This document shows, piece after piece, positions 7,969-19,887 of a DNA stretch of 64,000 bases. Within the stretch, counting starts at the first letter, position 1, and every line of letters begins with the position of its first letter. The position numbers were made by a program, and so were the translations under genes. Under the pieces are notes generated by a model that was not told the origin of the DNA, ran no database searches, and was given only the letters and a program-made list of their open reading frames with translations. The DNA is taken from the NCBI GenBank assembly GCA_023430465.1, contig JAEZAM010000039.1:1-64000 (forward strand). Direction: 5' to 3'. This DNA is from Bacteroidota bacterium (lineage in GTDB: Bacteria; Bacteroidota; Bacteroidia; Chitinophagales; Chitinophagaceae).

Positions 7969-9639
7969 TCATACCAGCATCCGCAGCGGTTCTTCCAGCA
8001 GGCTTTTCAGCGTCTGGAGAAATGCAGCTCCTGTGGCACCATCCACTACGCGGTGATCACAGCTAAGCGTTACTTTCATGATATTGCCCGGCACTACTGC
8101 ACCATTCTTCACCACAGGCACCTGGCTGATACCCCCGATAGCGAGTATGCAAGCATCCGGTGGATTGATGATAGCGGTGAATTCATCTATGCCAAACATG
8201 CCAAGGTTGGAGATCGTGAAGGTGTTGCCTTCCCAGTCGGCAGGCTGGAGTTTTTTATCCTTTGCTTTTTGTGCGAAATCTTTTACCTCGGTCGCAATCT
8301 GCGACAGGGATTTTGTATCGGCAAACCGAACTACCGGTACAAGTAATCCTTCTTCCACTGCCACGGCCACGCCGATATTTACATGATGATTGATCCGGAT
8401 CTTATCACCGAGCCAACTGCTGTTTACTTTAGGATGTTGTTTCAGCGCAACGGCACAGGCTTTCAGCACCAGGTCATTGAACGAGATCTTTACTTTGCTT
8501 ATCTCATTCAGTTTAGCCCGGCTGGCTACCGCAGCGTCCATATCGATTGCCATTGTGAGGTAGAAATGCGGCGCAGTAAACTTGCTTTCGGCGAGTCGTT
8601 TTGCTATCACTTTCCTCATTTGTGACACCGGTACTTCTTCGAAACTTACCTGTCCTGCAGGTTGAGCAGCGGGTGCTGATGTGCCTTTCGATGGCGCATC
8701 TGGAGATGCAGCGCTGGCAGCAGGCGATGCCTGGAAATTATCAACGTCTGACTTGACAATCCTTCCACCGTCACCAGTGCCGGGTATCTTGCTGATGTCG
8801 ATGCCTTTTTCAGCGGCCAGTTTCTTTGCAAGGGGAGATGCCTTTACACGGCCATTAGTGCCAGCCTCCTGGGGTGCAGCAGCAGCCTGGTTTGTGGCTG
8901 TTGTTGTTTCTTCAGCACTGGCGGCAGATACTTCGGGCTTTGCTGCAGCCGGGGTTGCGGCGCCGCCTTTTACCGCAGTTACTATTGCGTTCACATCCAC
9001 TTTGCTTTCATCACCAATGATGCAAAGCAGATCATTGACAGCGATCTTTTCACCTTTTTTTGCACCCTGGTAAAGCAATTTGCCATTCTTGTAGCTCTCC
9101 AGTTCCATGGTGGCCTTGTCGGTCTCAATCTCTGCGAGCACATCGCCTTTCTTAACTTCTTCACCAACATTTTTGAGCCACCCGGCAATAACGCCTTCTG
9201 TCATGGTATCGCTGAGCCTTGGCATCAGCACTACTTCGTCCATTTTTGAAACATCAGTTGCAGGAGCCGCCGCAGGAGTGGCGCCGGTAGCAGCTTTCGG
9301 TGTTTCAGCCTGGGGTTTTTGTTCCTGGGGAGCAGCCGCAGGTTTTTCTGCCGGCGCAGTTTGCTGACCCCCACCGTTCACCAGTCCGCTGATATCTTCA
9401 CCGGCATTGCCGATGATGGCTAAAAGATCATTTACCTGTAGTTTACCACCTTTTTCTGTACCAATATGCAGCAAAGTGCCATCCTTATAGCTTTCCAGTT
9501 CCATGGTCGCTTTGTCGGTCTCAACTTCAGCGAGGAGATCGCCCTTTTTCACGGTATCGCCCACTTTCTTATGCCAGGCGGCGATCACGCCTTCCGTCAT
9601 TGTATCACTCAACCGGGGCATCAATATCGATTCAGCCAT
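7969..9639 (-). CDS. pdhC: Pyruvate dehydrogenase E2, dihydrolipoyl acetyltransferase
   Basis: Acetyltransferase core of the pyruvate dehydrogenase complex, which moves acetyl groups from lipoyl-lysine to CoA. From the ATG at 9639 (MAESILMPRLSDT) it has 556 residues. Two lipoyl domains are present, each with the lipoylated lysine in ETDKATMELES (about residues 43 and 175). They are joined by Ala/Pro-rich linkers to a peripheral subunit-binding domain (VKASPLAKKLAAEKGIDIS) and the catalytic domain with the CDHRVVDGATGA active-site motif near the end. The frame is open to 9726, but the extra N-terminus is not lipoyl-like and a -7 box lies inside it. The E1 and E3 genes are not adjacent. Confidence 0.93.
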   Translation of the reverse strand: MAESILMPRLSDTMTEGVIAAWHKKVGDTVKKGDLLAEVETDKATMELESYKDGTLLHIGTEKGGKLQVNDLLAIIGNAGEDISGLVNGGGQQTAPAEKPAAAPQEQKPQAETPKAATGATPAAAPATDVSKMDEVVLMPRLSDTMTEGVIAGWLKNVGEEVKKGDVLAEIETDKATMELESYKNGKLLYQGAKKGEKIAVNDLLCIIGDESKVDVNAIVTAVKGGAATPAAAKPEVSAASAEETTTATNQAAAAPQEAGTNGRVKASPLAKKLAAEKGIDISKIPGTGDGGRIVKSDVDNFQASPAASAASPDAPSKGTSAPAAQPAGQVSFEEVPVSQMRKVIAKRLAESKFTAPHFYLTMAIDMDAAVASRAKLNEISKVKISFNDLVLKACAVALKQHPKVNSSWLGDKIRINHHVNIGVAVAVEEGLLVPVVRFADTKSLSQIATEVKDFAQKAKDKKLQPADWEGNTFTISNLGMFGIDEFTAIINPPDACILAIGGISQVPVVKNGAVVPGNIMKVTLSCDHRVVDGATGAAFLQTLKSLLEEPLRMLV

Positions 9640-9657
9640 GTAGCTATAAATTTTCGC

Positions 9658-9665
9658 CGAAATTA
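9658..9665 (-). promoter_or_regulatory. -7 box candidate of pdhC
   Basis: TAATTTCG on the minus strand lies 18 nt upstream of the ATG at 9639, supporting the shorter start and a promoter separate from dnaX. It matches TAnnTTTG with one change. Confidence 0.35.
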
Positions 9666-9722
9666 AGGTAAAATGCTGAATTAAAGGCTCAATGAAAAGT
9701 GGGGTATCCGCTTCAATCGCAA

Positions 9723-11519
9723 TCAATAGTCAAGATCCAGTTTCAGTCTTTCCTTCAGGTCGCGGAGGAGCGGATATTGTTCCGCAAGTCGCATAAACTG
9801 GTCCTTTGATGACATGGGGGCATCCTCCACGACTCTCTCCACGGGCCGTTCGGATATGCTCACGGTAAATTGAAGAGTTTTATTCTTGAGTCTCTCCTGC
9901 AGGAAAGCGAACAGCCGATTGCGTTCCTGTTCGATGAATTTCTGTTCAATGTTGTTTCCCGTTATCGCTTCAAAGGTATTGGCGTCCTTCACGATCAGTT
10001 CCGCAAGTTCGAATGGTTGCGCTGCAGGGCTCTTCAGTTCGCGCAGCCGGGCGATGTATTCCGACCAGGCTTTTGCCAATTCATCGGCAGTGAGGGGTTC
10101 ATTCACAACGGTAATTGTACCTGCCGACTGGTATTGCTGCCTGATCTTATCCAGTGCCGCAATCCGGACGGGTGTTTTGGCGGGTGCCGCAGCGGTCGCA
10201 GTTGCCGTAGCTGATCCGCTCTTGGCGACAACAGGTTGCTGAGCCGGTCGCGGCGCAACGGCCGTTTCCTGGATGATGAGTTTTGCTTCCTGCCTGGGAG
10301 ATTCTTTTGGTGCGGCCGGTTCTTTGGAAAGCGATAAGGGAGTCAAACCGCGAAACGGGACGGGCCTTACTGATTCAAGAAGTTTTTTTTTACTTAAGCC
10401 GCCGCCTTCTGCACTCAGTTCGATTGCCTGCTGGAGATAGCAGAGCTTGATCAGCGCAAGCTCCACGTGGAGACGCTTGTTCCTTGCTGACTTATAATTT
10501 ATTTCGGCTTCATTGAGAATGTTCAGCGCGCTTATAAGCAGGGCACCACTGACGGATTTCCCTTTTTCCACGTACCGTGTGCGGAAACTCTCGACCACTT
10601 CCAGTAAAGCAGCCGCTTTTTCATCTTTGCACACAAGAAGGTTACGGATAAACTCTGCGAAGCCATTCAGGACAAGATCACCTTCAAAACCCTTGCGGTT
10701 GATGCCGTCAAACAGCAACAGCGCTTCGGCCAGGTCCTGTGCGAGCATGGCATCGAGGAGCCGGAAATAATAATCGGCGTCGAGGATATTCAGGTGTTCG
10801 AGCGTGTTGGTATAGTTCAGTTCGCCACCGGTGAAGCTGACGATCTTATCCATGATGCTCAACGCATCCCGCATACAGCCTTCGCTTTTCTGAGCGATTA
10901 CCTGCAGGGCTGCTTTTTCTGCTTTCACATCTTCCTTGCGGCAAATATCTTCAAGGTGTTCAACGGTATCGTTTGTTGTGATACGTTTGAAGTCGAATAT
11001 CTGGCAACGACTCAGGATCGTCGGAAGTATCTTGTGTTTTTCCGTGGTGGCGAGAATGAAAATGGCATAGGGGGGTGGTTCTTCGAGTGTCTTCAGAAAG
11101 GCATTGAACGCTGAAGAGCTGAGCATGTGCACCTCATCTATGATGTATACTTTGTAATCGCCGGCCTGTGGCGCAAACCGCACCTGCTCCACGAGCGTGC
11201 GGATATCATCCACGGAGTTATTGCTGGCTGCATCCAGCTCATGAATATTCATGGATGTGCCTTCATTGAAGGACACGCAGGAGTGGCAGGAATTGCAAGC
11301 TTCGCCTTCTTTTGTCTTGTTCTCGCAATTAATGGTTTTTGCGAGAATTCGCGCGCAGGTTGTTTTACCCACACCACGAGGTCCGCAAAACAAGAAGGCA
11401 TGCGCAAGCTGGTTATTCCGGATCGCATTTTTGAGTGTGGTGGTAATATGTGCCTGCCCCACCACCGTATCAAAGGTCTGGGGTCTGTACTTCCGTGCTG
11501 AAACGATAAATTTATCCAT
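9723..11519 (-). CDS. dnaX: DNA polymerase III subunit gamma/tau
   Basis: Clamp-loader ATPase of the replisome, 598 residues. It has the Walker A motif GPRGVGKTT (46-54), a zinc-binding cluster (C65, C75, C78, C81), the Walker B DEVH (128-131), sensor 1 in ATTEKHK and the SRC motif at 170-172. The clamp-loader domains end near residue 370, then a linker leads to the tau-specific C-terminus that would contact helicase and polymerase. Codons 377-379 are AAA AAA AAA, a run of nine A at that domain boundary, and both shifted frames stop within a few codons (separate entry). pdhC begins 84 bp downstream. Confidence 0.96.
   Translation of the reverse strand: MDKFIVSARKYRPQTFDTVVGQAHITTTLKNAIRNNQLAHAFLFCGPRGVGKTTCARILAKTINCENKTKEGEACNSCHSCVSFNEGTSMNIHELDAASNNSVDDIRTLVEQVRFAPQAGDYKVYIIDEVHMLSSSAFNAFLKTLEEPPPYAIFILATTEKHKILPTILSRCQIFDFKRITTNDTVEHLEDICRKEDVKAEKAALQVIAQKSEGCMRDALSIMDKIVSFTGGELNYTNTLEHLNILDADYYFRLLDAMLAQDLAEALLLFDGINRKGFEGDLVLNGFAEFIRNLLVCKDEKAAALLEVVESFRTRYVEKGKSVSGALLISALNILNEAEINYKSARNKRLHVELALIKLCYLQQAIELSAEGGGLSKKKLLESVRPVPFRGLTPLSLSKEPAAPKESPRQEAKLIIQETAVAPRPAQQPVVAKSGSATATATAAAPAKTPVRIAALDKIRQQYQSAGTITVVNEPLTADELAKAWSEYIARLRELKSPAAQPFELAELIVKDANTFEAITGNNIEQKFIEQERNRLFAFLQERLKNKTLQFTVSISERPVERVVEDAPMSSKDQFMRLAEQYPLLRDLKERLKLDLDY
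10383..10391 (-). other. A9 slippery run in dnaX (candidate gamma-producing site)
   Basis: On the coding strand AGT is followed by nine A and then CTTCTTGAATCA. The normal frame reads S-K-K-K-L-L-E-S. A one-base insertion or -1 shift reads K-K-K-T-S-stop, giving about 381 residues. A one-base deletion or +1 shift reads K-K-N-F-L-N-Q-stop, giving about 383 residues. Slippage at A-runs in dnaX produces the gamma subunit in E. coli (ribosomal) and in Thermus (transcriptional); use of this site is inferred. Confidence 0.6.
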
Positions 11520-11644
11520 AACCAGGCCGGCAAATTAGAGATTATTCTTCAATGCACAAGATGATCTAAACCGGCGCCTGTATTTTATGTTTATAAATAT
11601 TACAACTAATTTCATGTTGCCTTAAGACCTGAACACTGCTGACT

Positions 11645-12387
11645 ATGCGACCTTATCCTGCATTCATTTTTTTCCTCGTCTCATTTGTGTGCATACCTGT
11701 TTTTTCCCAGGCGCAGGACGATGATTTTCCCACCAAAAAGATCGAGCGATTGAATGGCCGGTTGATGATCGAATGGAGTTTGCCGGGAAGTGGAATGCGC
11801 CCGGCAATGAAGAATAACATGGGCAATTCAGGCTTCGGCGCCTCCTTTGCCATTTTATCCAATCCCGCCAGTTGGTGCAGGCAGCGGCGCAACAGCCCCC
11901 TTCGTTTGGGTGTGGATGCGGGCTATACTTACTTCGGGCGATTTCTGTCAGAGGTATCGGTTAACGGGTATCGCGGCAATTACAAGACCAGTTATGGTAT
12001 TCTTCATGCCAATGCTGTGCTGCAATTAAGACCGGCCCTTGCCGACCGCATCATGCCATACCTTGAGGTGCTGGGAGGCGGTAATTTTTATTTATCCAAT
12101 ACCAAACAGGATCTCAGCGCCATTGAGACCGGTCTTGGTGTCCACGGTTTCGATATCGGCAGCTATGCCAGTGCAGGGTTCAATAAAGGTCTTGCCCTTG
12201 GCGCCAGTTTTGGCAGGCCCGGGAGAAATTCTCCGCAGGTATCCGTACGGATGGCCTATCACTGGGGGGACAGGCTGAGGTATATCGTTCGCAATTCACT
12301 GGTGTATAATCCGGGAAGCGGTTCCCTTGAATACTTTGTGGCCGAAGCTCCGGTGAGGTATTTCCTGTTCCAAATTGGGCTTGCCCT

Positions 12388-12391
<4 letters not shown>
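11645..12391 (+). CDS. Predicted outer-membrane beta-barrel protein
   Basis: A 248-residue protein with a signal peptide (cleaved about residue 22, SQAQ). The mature protein has alternating amphipathic strands with aromatic girdle residues (GVDAGYTYFGRF, ASAGFNKGLALGASFG, VSVRMAYHWGDRLRY) and ends in a strand with aromatic and hydrophobic residues (VRYFLFQIGLAL), typical of small outer-membrane barrels. No specific family is recognised. Its stop codon overlaps the stop of the convergent GNAT-like gene by 4 bp. Confidence 0.7.
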
Positions 12392-15260
<2,869 letters not shown>

Positions 15261-15310
15261 TCAATAGCAACGGCTGATGCACTGCATCGGGTTTATATAA
15301 ACAAAGCATT

Positions 15311-15574
15311 ATGACACTGGAAATATTAACACCTGAAAAAAAGCTCTACAGCGGCGAAGTGTATGGTGTGCAAATGCCCGGTATCAGCGGCTCGTTTGAA
15401 GTGCTGGAAAAACACGCTCCACTGGTAAGTGCATTGAAAGCCGGTCGTGTGAAAGTGATACGTGATAAACAGCAACACGTTAGCTGGTTTGATATACAGG
15501 GTGGATTTGTAGAAGTTTTGAATAACAAGGTTACATTACTCGCCGAAGGCGCAATAGCCGTTGATGTAGCCTGA
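15311..15574 (+). CDS. atpC: F1F0 ATP synthase subunit epsilon
   Basis: An 87-residue epsilon subunit that consists only of the N-terminal beta-sandwich (MTLEILTPEKKLYSGEVYGVQMPGISGSFEVLEKHAPLV) and lacks the C-terminal helical domain that in many bacteria inhibits ATP hydrolysis. This short form is usual in Bacteroidota. It follows atpD and is closed by a strong terminator at 15667-15697. Confidence 0.95.
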   Translation: MTLEILTPEKKLYSGEVYGVQMPGISGSFEVLEKHAPLVSALKAGRVKVIRDKQQHVSWFDIQGGFVEVLNNKVTLLAEGAIAVDVA

Positions 15575-15666
15575 TAAGAAATAAGTACTCCTTGTGAGCA
15601 TCGGATAGTGAGGTAAATAACTGGCGAAAAACCAGCCTATCCGGGATTGTGAAAACATTCATTTGA

Positions 15667-15697
15667 CCCTCCTGAATTATTTCGGGAGGGTTTTTTT
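15667..15697 (+). terminator. Intrinsic terminator of atpD-atpC
   Basis: An 11-bp stem (ACCCTCCTGAA with TTCGGGAGGGT, one G-T pair) and TTAT loop is followed by seven T. Confidence 0.9.
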
Positions 15698-15700
15698 ATT

Positions 15701-15777
15701 AAGTCAAAAGTCAAAATTAAAAAGTAAAAATCCCTCTTAATGTGACTTTTGAATTTTTCATTTTGACTTTTTACTTC
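15701..15777. repeat. Inverted AAGTCAAAA/TTTTGACTT intergenic repeat
   Basis: Left arm AAGTCAAAAGTCAAAATTAA plus AAAGTAAAAA, right arm TGACTTTTGAATTTTTCATT plus TTGACTTTTTACTT, with a short GC-containing spacer. The same A/T-rich word family recurs at 35459-35700. Confidence 0.6.
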
Positions 15778-15948
15778 GTATAGTTCTTATAACTGACTGA
15801 GTATTTCTATCATGTAGTCCTTCTAATCACTGCCACGTAGTTGATTACTTTGTCACTGACAAGACAACAAAAGAATGACAGTTTGATCTTTTTTCGGTTC
15901 CAATCGCAGCATGGGTACAGAGTTTGCAGGCGATGGGAAATTTTATTT

Positions 15949-16518
15949 ATGAAAAAAGTTTTTTTAGCAATGCTGGCGATGACAACAATGACTATTGCAT
16001 CCCAGGCTCAGACCGGAAGTATCCTTGTGTATGGTGAAGCAGGTATCTCAAGCTCCAAAGATCCATCAGAGAATAAATATACTTCCTGGCAGGTAGCGCC
16101 CGGCATCGGCTATCAGTTTACCAAAAACTGGACTGCAGGTGTTACTGGTTTCTACGGTAAATCAAAGTACAACCCGGTTGTTGGTGCTAACTCTACTGAA
16201 AGCAACTACGGTGCTGGTCTGTTCGCACGTTACACTGTGCCGCTGAACTCTACCTTCAGCATCTTCGGACAGGCAGAAGGTCTCTACACCGGTGGTGAAG
16301 ACAACGGAACGGATGAGTACAATGGCTTTGTAGCCCGCGTATTCCCCGCAGTACGTGTTGACATCGGTCGTGGTGTTGCGCTCAATTTTGACTTTGGTGG
16401 TATCCAGTACAGATCCACGAAGCAGGATGGTGCTGATGAAAGCAACACAAACTTCGATGTTACCCTCGGTGGCCAAAGCAACTTTGGTGTATCCATCAAC
16501 ATCGGCGGTAAAAAATAA
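15949..16518 (+). CDS. Porin-like outer-membrane beta-barrel protein
   Basis: 189 residues from the ATG at 15949 (MKKVFLAMLAMTTMTIASQAQ, signal peptide cleaved after about 21). The mature sequence shows eight or so amphipathic strands (SILVYGEAGISSS, YTSWQVAPGIGYQF, WTAGVTGFYGKSKYN, YGAGLFARYTVPL, FSIFGQAEGLYTGG, NGFVARVFPAVRVDIG, VALNFDFGGIQY, NFDVTLGGQSNFGVSINIGGKK), fitting an 8-stranded OmpW/OmpX-type outer-membrane barrel. The frame is open upstream to 15841 without a credible start. A bidirectional terminator follows. Confidence 0.82.
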   Translation: MKKVFLAMLAMTTMTIASQAQTGSILVYGEAGISSSKDPSENKYTSWQVAPGIGYQFTKNWTAGVTGFYGKSKYNPVVGANSTESNYGAGLFARYTVPLNSTFSIFGQAEGLYTGGEDNGTDEYNGFVARVFPAVRVDIGRGVALNFDFGGIQYRSTKQDGADESNTNFDVTLGGQSNFGVSINIGGKK

Positions 16519-16532
16519 TTCCCGCCGCAAAT

Positions 16533-16573
16533 AAAAAAGCGCTTCATCGCATTGCGGTGAAGCGCCTTTTTAT
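16533..16573 (+). terminator. Bidirectional terminator between convergent genes
   Basis: A stem from GCGCTTCA...TGAAGCGC (16539-16565, with an inner CGCA/TGCG part) is flanked by A-rich sequence on the left and TTTTTATTT on the right, so it can end both the barrel gene (+) and the DUF4197 gene (-). Confidence 0.88.
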
Positions 16574-16583
16574 TTGAATGAAC

Positions 16584-17318
16584 TTACATGCCTGGCTGCT
16601 GCGTCTTCCGCCGCTGCAATTCCTGGTCGGCGTAAGCAAACACTTTCTTCATCATATCTGTTTTCCGGAACTCGAGCTTCGTCCGGATATTCTCCTCCTC
16701 TCTCGCAACTGACGTAAACATTGCCTCGATGGCACGGGACGAAATAAAATCGGTCAGCGAATTCTCCAGTGGCTTACTGATCAATGGGATCTTGTTGTAC
16801 ACATTCACCAGATTGGTCCACTCGCGGTTGGCACCGTTGAGGTTCGCTGTACTGTCAACAATGGGGCGGAATGCGGTCATCAACTGAGGCCGCATGGTGT
16901 TCTTGAAGTAATCCGTTGCTGCATGCAGGTTATCCGTGATCAGCAATGATGTTACGTCGCGAAGCGACATGTTCTTTACTGCATCCAGGAAGATCGGCTT
17001 TGCAGCAACAACGGCCTGCGACATGGCTGTCGTGAATTTCTGTGTCACCTGGTTCACCAGGCTTCTCATCCCGATATCATTCAGGGTTTTTTCAATCTTT
17101 GCTGCATCCCCGGGGAATGCAAAGCGTACAAGCGGGTTTCCCTGCTCTTGTGACGAGAAATCATCAAAGCCGGCATAAAGGCCCTGTGTCAAAGCATCCC
17201 GCAAGCCCGCTGCTTTTTCGAAATCAGTTGGTGGGAGGGTAGATGCAATTTTATTCAGTGTGTCACAAGAGAAAAGAAAAAAAGAAAGCAACAAAGCGGG
17301 CAGAAGGATGCGCTTCAT
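16584..17318 (-). CDS. DUF4197 family lipoprotein
   Basis: A 244-residue predicted lipoprotein: signal peptide with lipobox FLFSC (C18), then a helical DUF4197 domain (GLRDALTQGLYAGFDD, VNQVTQKFTTAMSQAVVAAKPIF, AATDYFKNTMRPQLMTAFRPIV). The family function is not known. It lies 28 bp behind yqgE on the same strand, so the two are probably cotranscribed. The gene ends at the bidirectional terminator. Confidence 0.88.
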   Translation of the reverse strand: MKRILLPALLLSFFLFSCDTLNKIASTLPPTDFEKAAGLRDALTQGLYAGFDDFSSQEQGNPLVRFAFPGDAAKIEKTLNDIGMRSLVNQVTQKFTTAMSQAVVAAKPIFLDAVKNMSLRDVTSLLITDNLHAATDYFKNTMRPQLMTAFRPIVDSTANLNGANREWTNLVNVYNKIPLISKPLENSLTDFISSRAIEAMFTSVAREEENIRTKLEFRKTDMMKKVFAYADQELQRRKTQQPGM

Positions 17319-17346
17319 GGTAAATGGATTAAGGGTGAAGGATAAA

Positions 17347-17898
17347 TTAATTCAACTGCGGATCTATCGGGAAATGGATCATCATTTCATAATCACCACC
17401 AAGGTGCTTCAATGAATCTTTCCAGATATCCCTTACATTCTTATGGAATAATAATTTCCTGACAGCTTTGACGGTGATCCATGATTTTTCCTCCAGCTCA
17501 CCCTCCAACTGACCATTACCCCAACCGGAGTAGCCGATAAAAAAGCGGATCTTGCTAACGTCTGCTTCGCCGGTGCGGATAAATTCGATGGCCCGGGAAA
17601 AATCACCACCCCAGTAAACACCTTTCATGATCTCCTGGCCGCCGGGGATGAAATCCGGGTATTGGTGCAGGAAATGAATTGTATCTACCTGTACCGGCCC
17701 GCCGTAGTACACAGGCAGCTTGAAACCTTCCGCGTCAGGGATAAGTTCATCCAGTGTGTTTTCGTATTTCCGGTTGATCACGAAGCCAAAACTTCCGTCC
17801 TCCTTGTGCTCACAAAGGAGAACAACAGTGCGGACAAAGTTGGGGTCCTTAAGAAATGGATCTGCGATCAGTAATATGCCGGCGCCCGGTTCGATCAT
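17347..17898 (-). CDS. YqgE/AlgH family protein
   Basis: A 183-residue cytoplasmic protein of the YqgE/AlgH family (DUF179). Diagnostic stretches are GAGILLIADPFLKDPNFVRTVVLLCEH at the N-terminus, GFVINRK, VYYGGPVQ and RFFIGYSGWGNGQLEGELEEKSW near residue 120-145. AlgH was named for an effect on alginate regulation in Pseudomonas, but the biochemical role is not established. It is the first gene of a likely two-gene operon with the DUF4197 lipoprotein. Confidence 0.92.
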   Translation of the reverse strand: MIEPGAGILLIADPFLKDPNFVRTVVLLCEHKEDGSFGFVINRKYENTLDELIPDAEGFKLPVYYGGPVQVDTIHFLHQYPDFIPGGQEIMKGVYWGGDFSRAIEFIRTGEADVSKIRFFIGYSGWGNGQLEGELEEKSWITVKAVRKLLFHKNVRDIWKDSLKHLGGDYEMMIHFPIDPQLN

Positions 17899-18101
17899 AC
17901 TTCAAGTTAGTTATAAAATTATTTTCAAAAAATCACAAATCCTGTTTTTATAGGATACCCACCCGCAAAGACAATGCCCACGCCTTCCGAAACCGTTCTT
18001 TTTTATCAGATGCCGGTCGTCAATAAAGAACGTTAAACCGCAGCCATCAACGCCGCTATCCACCTATTTTTGCTGAATGTCTAACGTTTTGAAAAACCTT
18101 T

Positions 18102-18109
18102 TATCTTTA
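18102..18109 (+). promoter_or_regulatory. -7-like box of the sensor kinase gene
   Basis: TATCTTTA, one change from TAnnTTTG, lies 17 nt upstream of the TTG start at 18127. No -33 element at the normal spacing is clear. Confidence 0.3.
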
Positions 18110-18126
18110 GTTAAACAGCACCCGGC

Positions 18127-19473
18127 TTGAAAAGAACTTTTACGGTCATTACGATTCTCATCAGTATTTCCCTGATCGGTATAATATTTATCCAGCTTTC
18201 CTGGCTGCACAACATGATCCTGCTCCGCAAAGAGCAGGTGAAGGAAAAAGTTGTACAGGCCCTGGGCATGGTGGGTAATGATCTGCTTAAATACAAGGAA
18301 GATTACACCATTACGCCCCGATCCGAGTCGAGAAGTATTTTCCAGGATGAGCTATCGCTCGACATGCTGCGGCCCGCACTTGTGGGGAAACGATTCAGCA
18401 CAGCGGAAATAAATGAGAAATTCAAGCAGGCCTTCAAGGCGCTGGATATCGAGAAGATGCAGTTTGAGTTCCTGCTGGCTACCGTAAGCCCCCGGAGCAA
18501 GAATATCGGGCGGGTTGAGCGCATGTCGCAACGTTATGCCGAGGAAATGGATGACTCCATCAACAACTGGAGCAGGGGCTACCCTTTGCAGGCACCACCC
18601 GGATCTGCAGGCGAAAACCTGGGCGAAGATGAAACACTGGTATTGCTGGTAGTGGACTGGGAAAAATTTGCGGTGAAATCCCTGCGCATGAACATTGCCA
18701 GCTCGATCCTGTTCACCATCATCATCATTACGGCATTTTACCTCACCGTGCGTACAATGCTGCGGCAGAAAAAACTGGGCGAAATAAAGAATGATTTCAT
18801 CAACAACATGACCCATGAGTTCAAGACACCCATCGCTACCATATCACTTGCGGTGGATGCGATGAAGAACGAAAAAGTGCTGCAGGACAAAGAGAAGATG
18901 AGCTACTTCAGCTCCATCATCAAAGAAGAAAATCAGCGGATGAACCGGCAGGTCGAGACTATCCTGAAGGCCTCACAACTGGAGCGCCAGGAAGCTGATC
19001 TCAACCTCCAGCCTGTGCATGTACACCAGGTGATCACTGACGTTGTCGGGAACTTTGAACTGCAGCTCAGCCAGAAAAACGGCAAGGCTGAGCTCACCCT
19101 CGGTGCAGAGAATGACCTGATCGATGCCGATGAGGTGCATTTCTCCAATCTCATCAACAACCTGGTGGACAATGCGGTGAAGTATTCAAAGGAAAATACA
19201 CCGTTGCTGCTCAAGATATCCACGCAATCCAATGCAAAGAATTTTATCGTCCGTGTGGAGGACAATGGAATTGGTATGAATAAAGAAACCGTGAAGCGTG
19301 TGTTTGAACGTTTTTACCGGGCGCATACGGGCAACCTGCACAACGTTAAAGGATTTGGGCTTGGTCTCAGTTATGTGAAAACCATGGTAGAAGCACATGG
19401 CGGAGATATTCGTGTGGACAGTGTGCTGGGAAGAGGAAGCATCTTTACGCTTGAATTACCACTGAAAAAATAA
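18127..19473 (+). CDS. Two-component sensor histidine kinase
   Basis: A 448-residue membrane kinase starting with TTG at 18127 (KRTFTVITILIS); no ATG occurs before the first membrane segment. Two transmembrane segments (about 6-28 and 195-218) bracket a periplasmic sensor region without a recognised domain. The HisKA motif MTHEFKTPIAT holds the phosphorylated His (about 238), followed by the N-box INNLVDNAVKYS, G1 VEDNGIGM and G2 GFGLGLSYVKTMVEAHGG of the HATPase domain. No response regulator is cotranscribed; a single-domain regulator lies convergently with its stop codon directly adjacent. Confidence 0.93.
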   Translation: MKRTFTVITILISISLIGIIFIQLSWLHNMILLRKEQVKEKVVQALGMVGNDLLKYKEDYTITPRSESRSIFQDELSLDMLRPALVGKRFSTAEINEKFKQAFKALDIEKMQFEFLLATVSPRSKNIGRVERMSQRYAEEMDDSINNWSRGYPLQAPPGSAGENLGEDETLVLLVVDWEKFAVKSLRMNIASSILFTIIIITAFYLTVRTMLRQKKLGEIKNDFINNMTHEFKTPIATISLAVDAMKNEKVLQDKEKMSYFSSIIKEENQRMNRQVETILKASQLERQEADLNLQPVHVHQVITDVVGNFELQLSQKNGKAELTLGAENDLIDADEVHFSNLINNLVDNAVKYSKENTPLLLKISTQSNAKNFIVRVEDNGIGMNKETVKRVFERFYRAHTGNLHNVKGFGLGLSYVKTMVEAHGGDIRVDSVLGRGSIFTLELPLKK

Positions 19474-19887
19474 TCAGCTATACTGGGGAAGCCGCACGGT
19501 ATTGAACCAAAAGTCGCGGATGAGCTGGCCTACGCGCCAATAAGAATCAAGATCAGCCGGTTTGCTGATAAAGCAGTTGGCATGATTGGAATAGGAGCGC
19601 TCGATGTCTTTCCTGTCGGATGAGGTGGAAAGCATAATGACCGGGATCGATCTCAGCAAGGCATTTCCTTTTATTCGCCGAAGCACTTCAAGCCCGTCGA
19701 TCTTGGGAAGATTTATGTCCAGCAGTATCAGGTCTGGCCGCTTTGCATTGCGGTCAAGAAACGTAATGGCCTCTTCGCCATCCCGGGCAACGGATATTTC
19801 ATTGTCGACCCTGGATGCCAGGAGCGCCTCTGTCGTGAGTAAGATATCGCCTTCATTATCTTCCACCAATAAAATATGCATAATCAT
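19474..19887 (-). CDS. Single-domain response regulator (Rcp1/CheY-like)
   Basis: A REC-only protein of about 137 residues (start MIMHILLVEDN at 19887, or MHILLVEDN at 19881); the open frame extends to 19980 but the extra N-terminus is not REC-like. Acidic pocket ED in LLVEDNEGD, phospho-acceptor Asp in DLILLDINLPKIDG, Thr/Ser in MLSTSSD and Lys in FISKPADL are all present. It has no output domain, so it probably relays to partners or works by protein contact. Its stop directly abuts the stop of the convergent sensor kinase. Confidence 0.9.
   Translation of the reverse strand: MIMHILLVEDNEGDILLTTEALLASRVDNEISVARDGEEAITFLDRNAKRPDLILLDINLPKIDGLEVLRRIKGNALLRSIPVIMLSTSSDRKDIERSYSNHANCFISKPADLDSYWRVGQLIRDFWFNTVRLPQYS

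Larger units (their letters stand above)
15575..15948 (+). other. 374-bp gap: atpC terminator, repeat, barrel-gene leader
   Basis: The gap holds the atpC terminator (15667-15697), an inverted AAGTCAAAA-type repeat (15701-15777) and the leader of the outer-membrane barrel gene. The frame of that gene is open upstream to 15841, but the signal peptide begins at 15949. I see no further gene or RNA. Confidence 0.5.
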
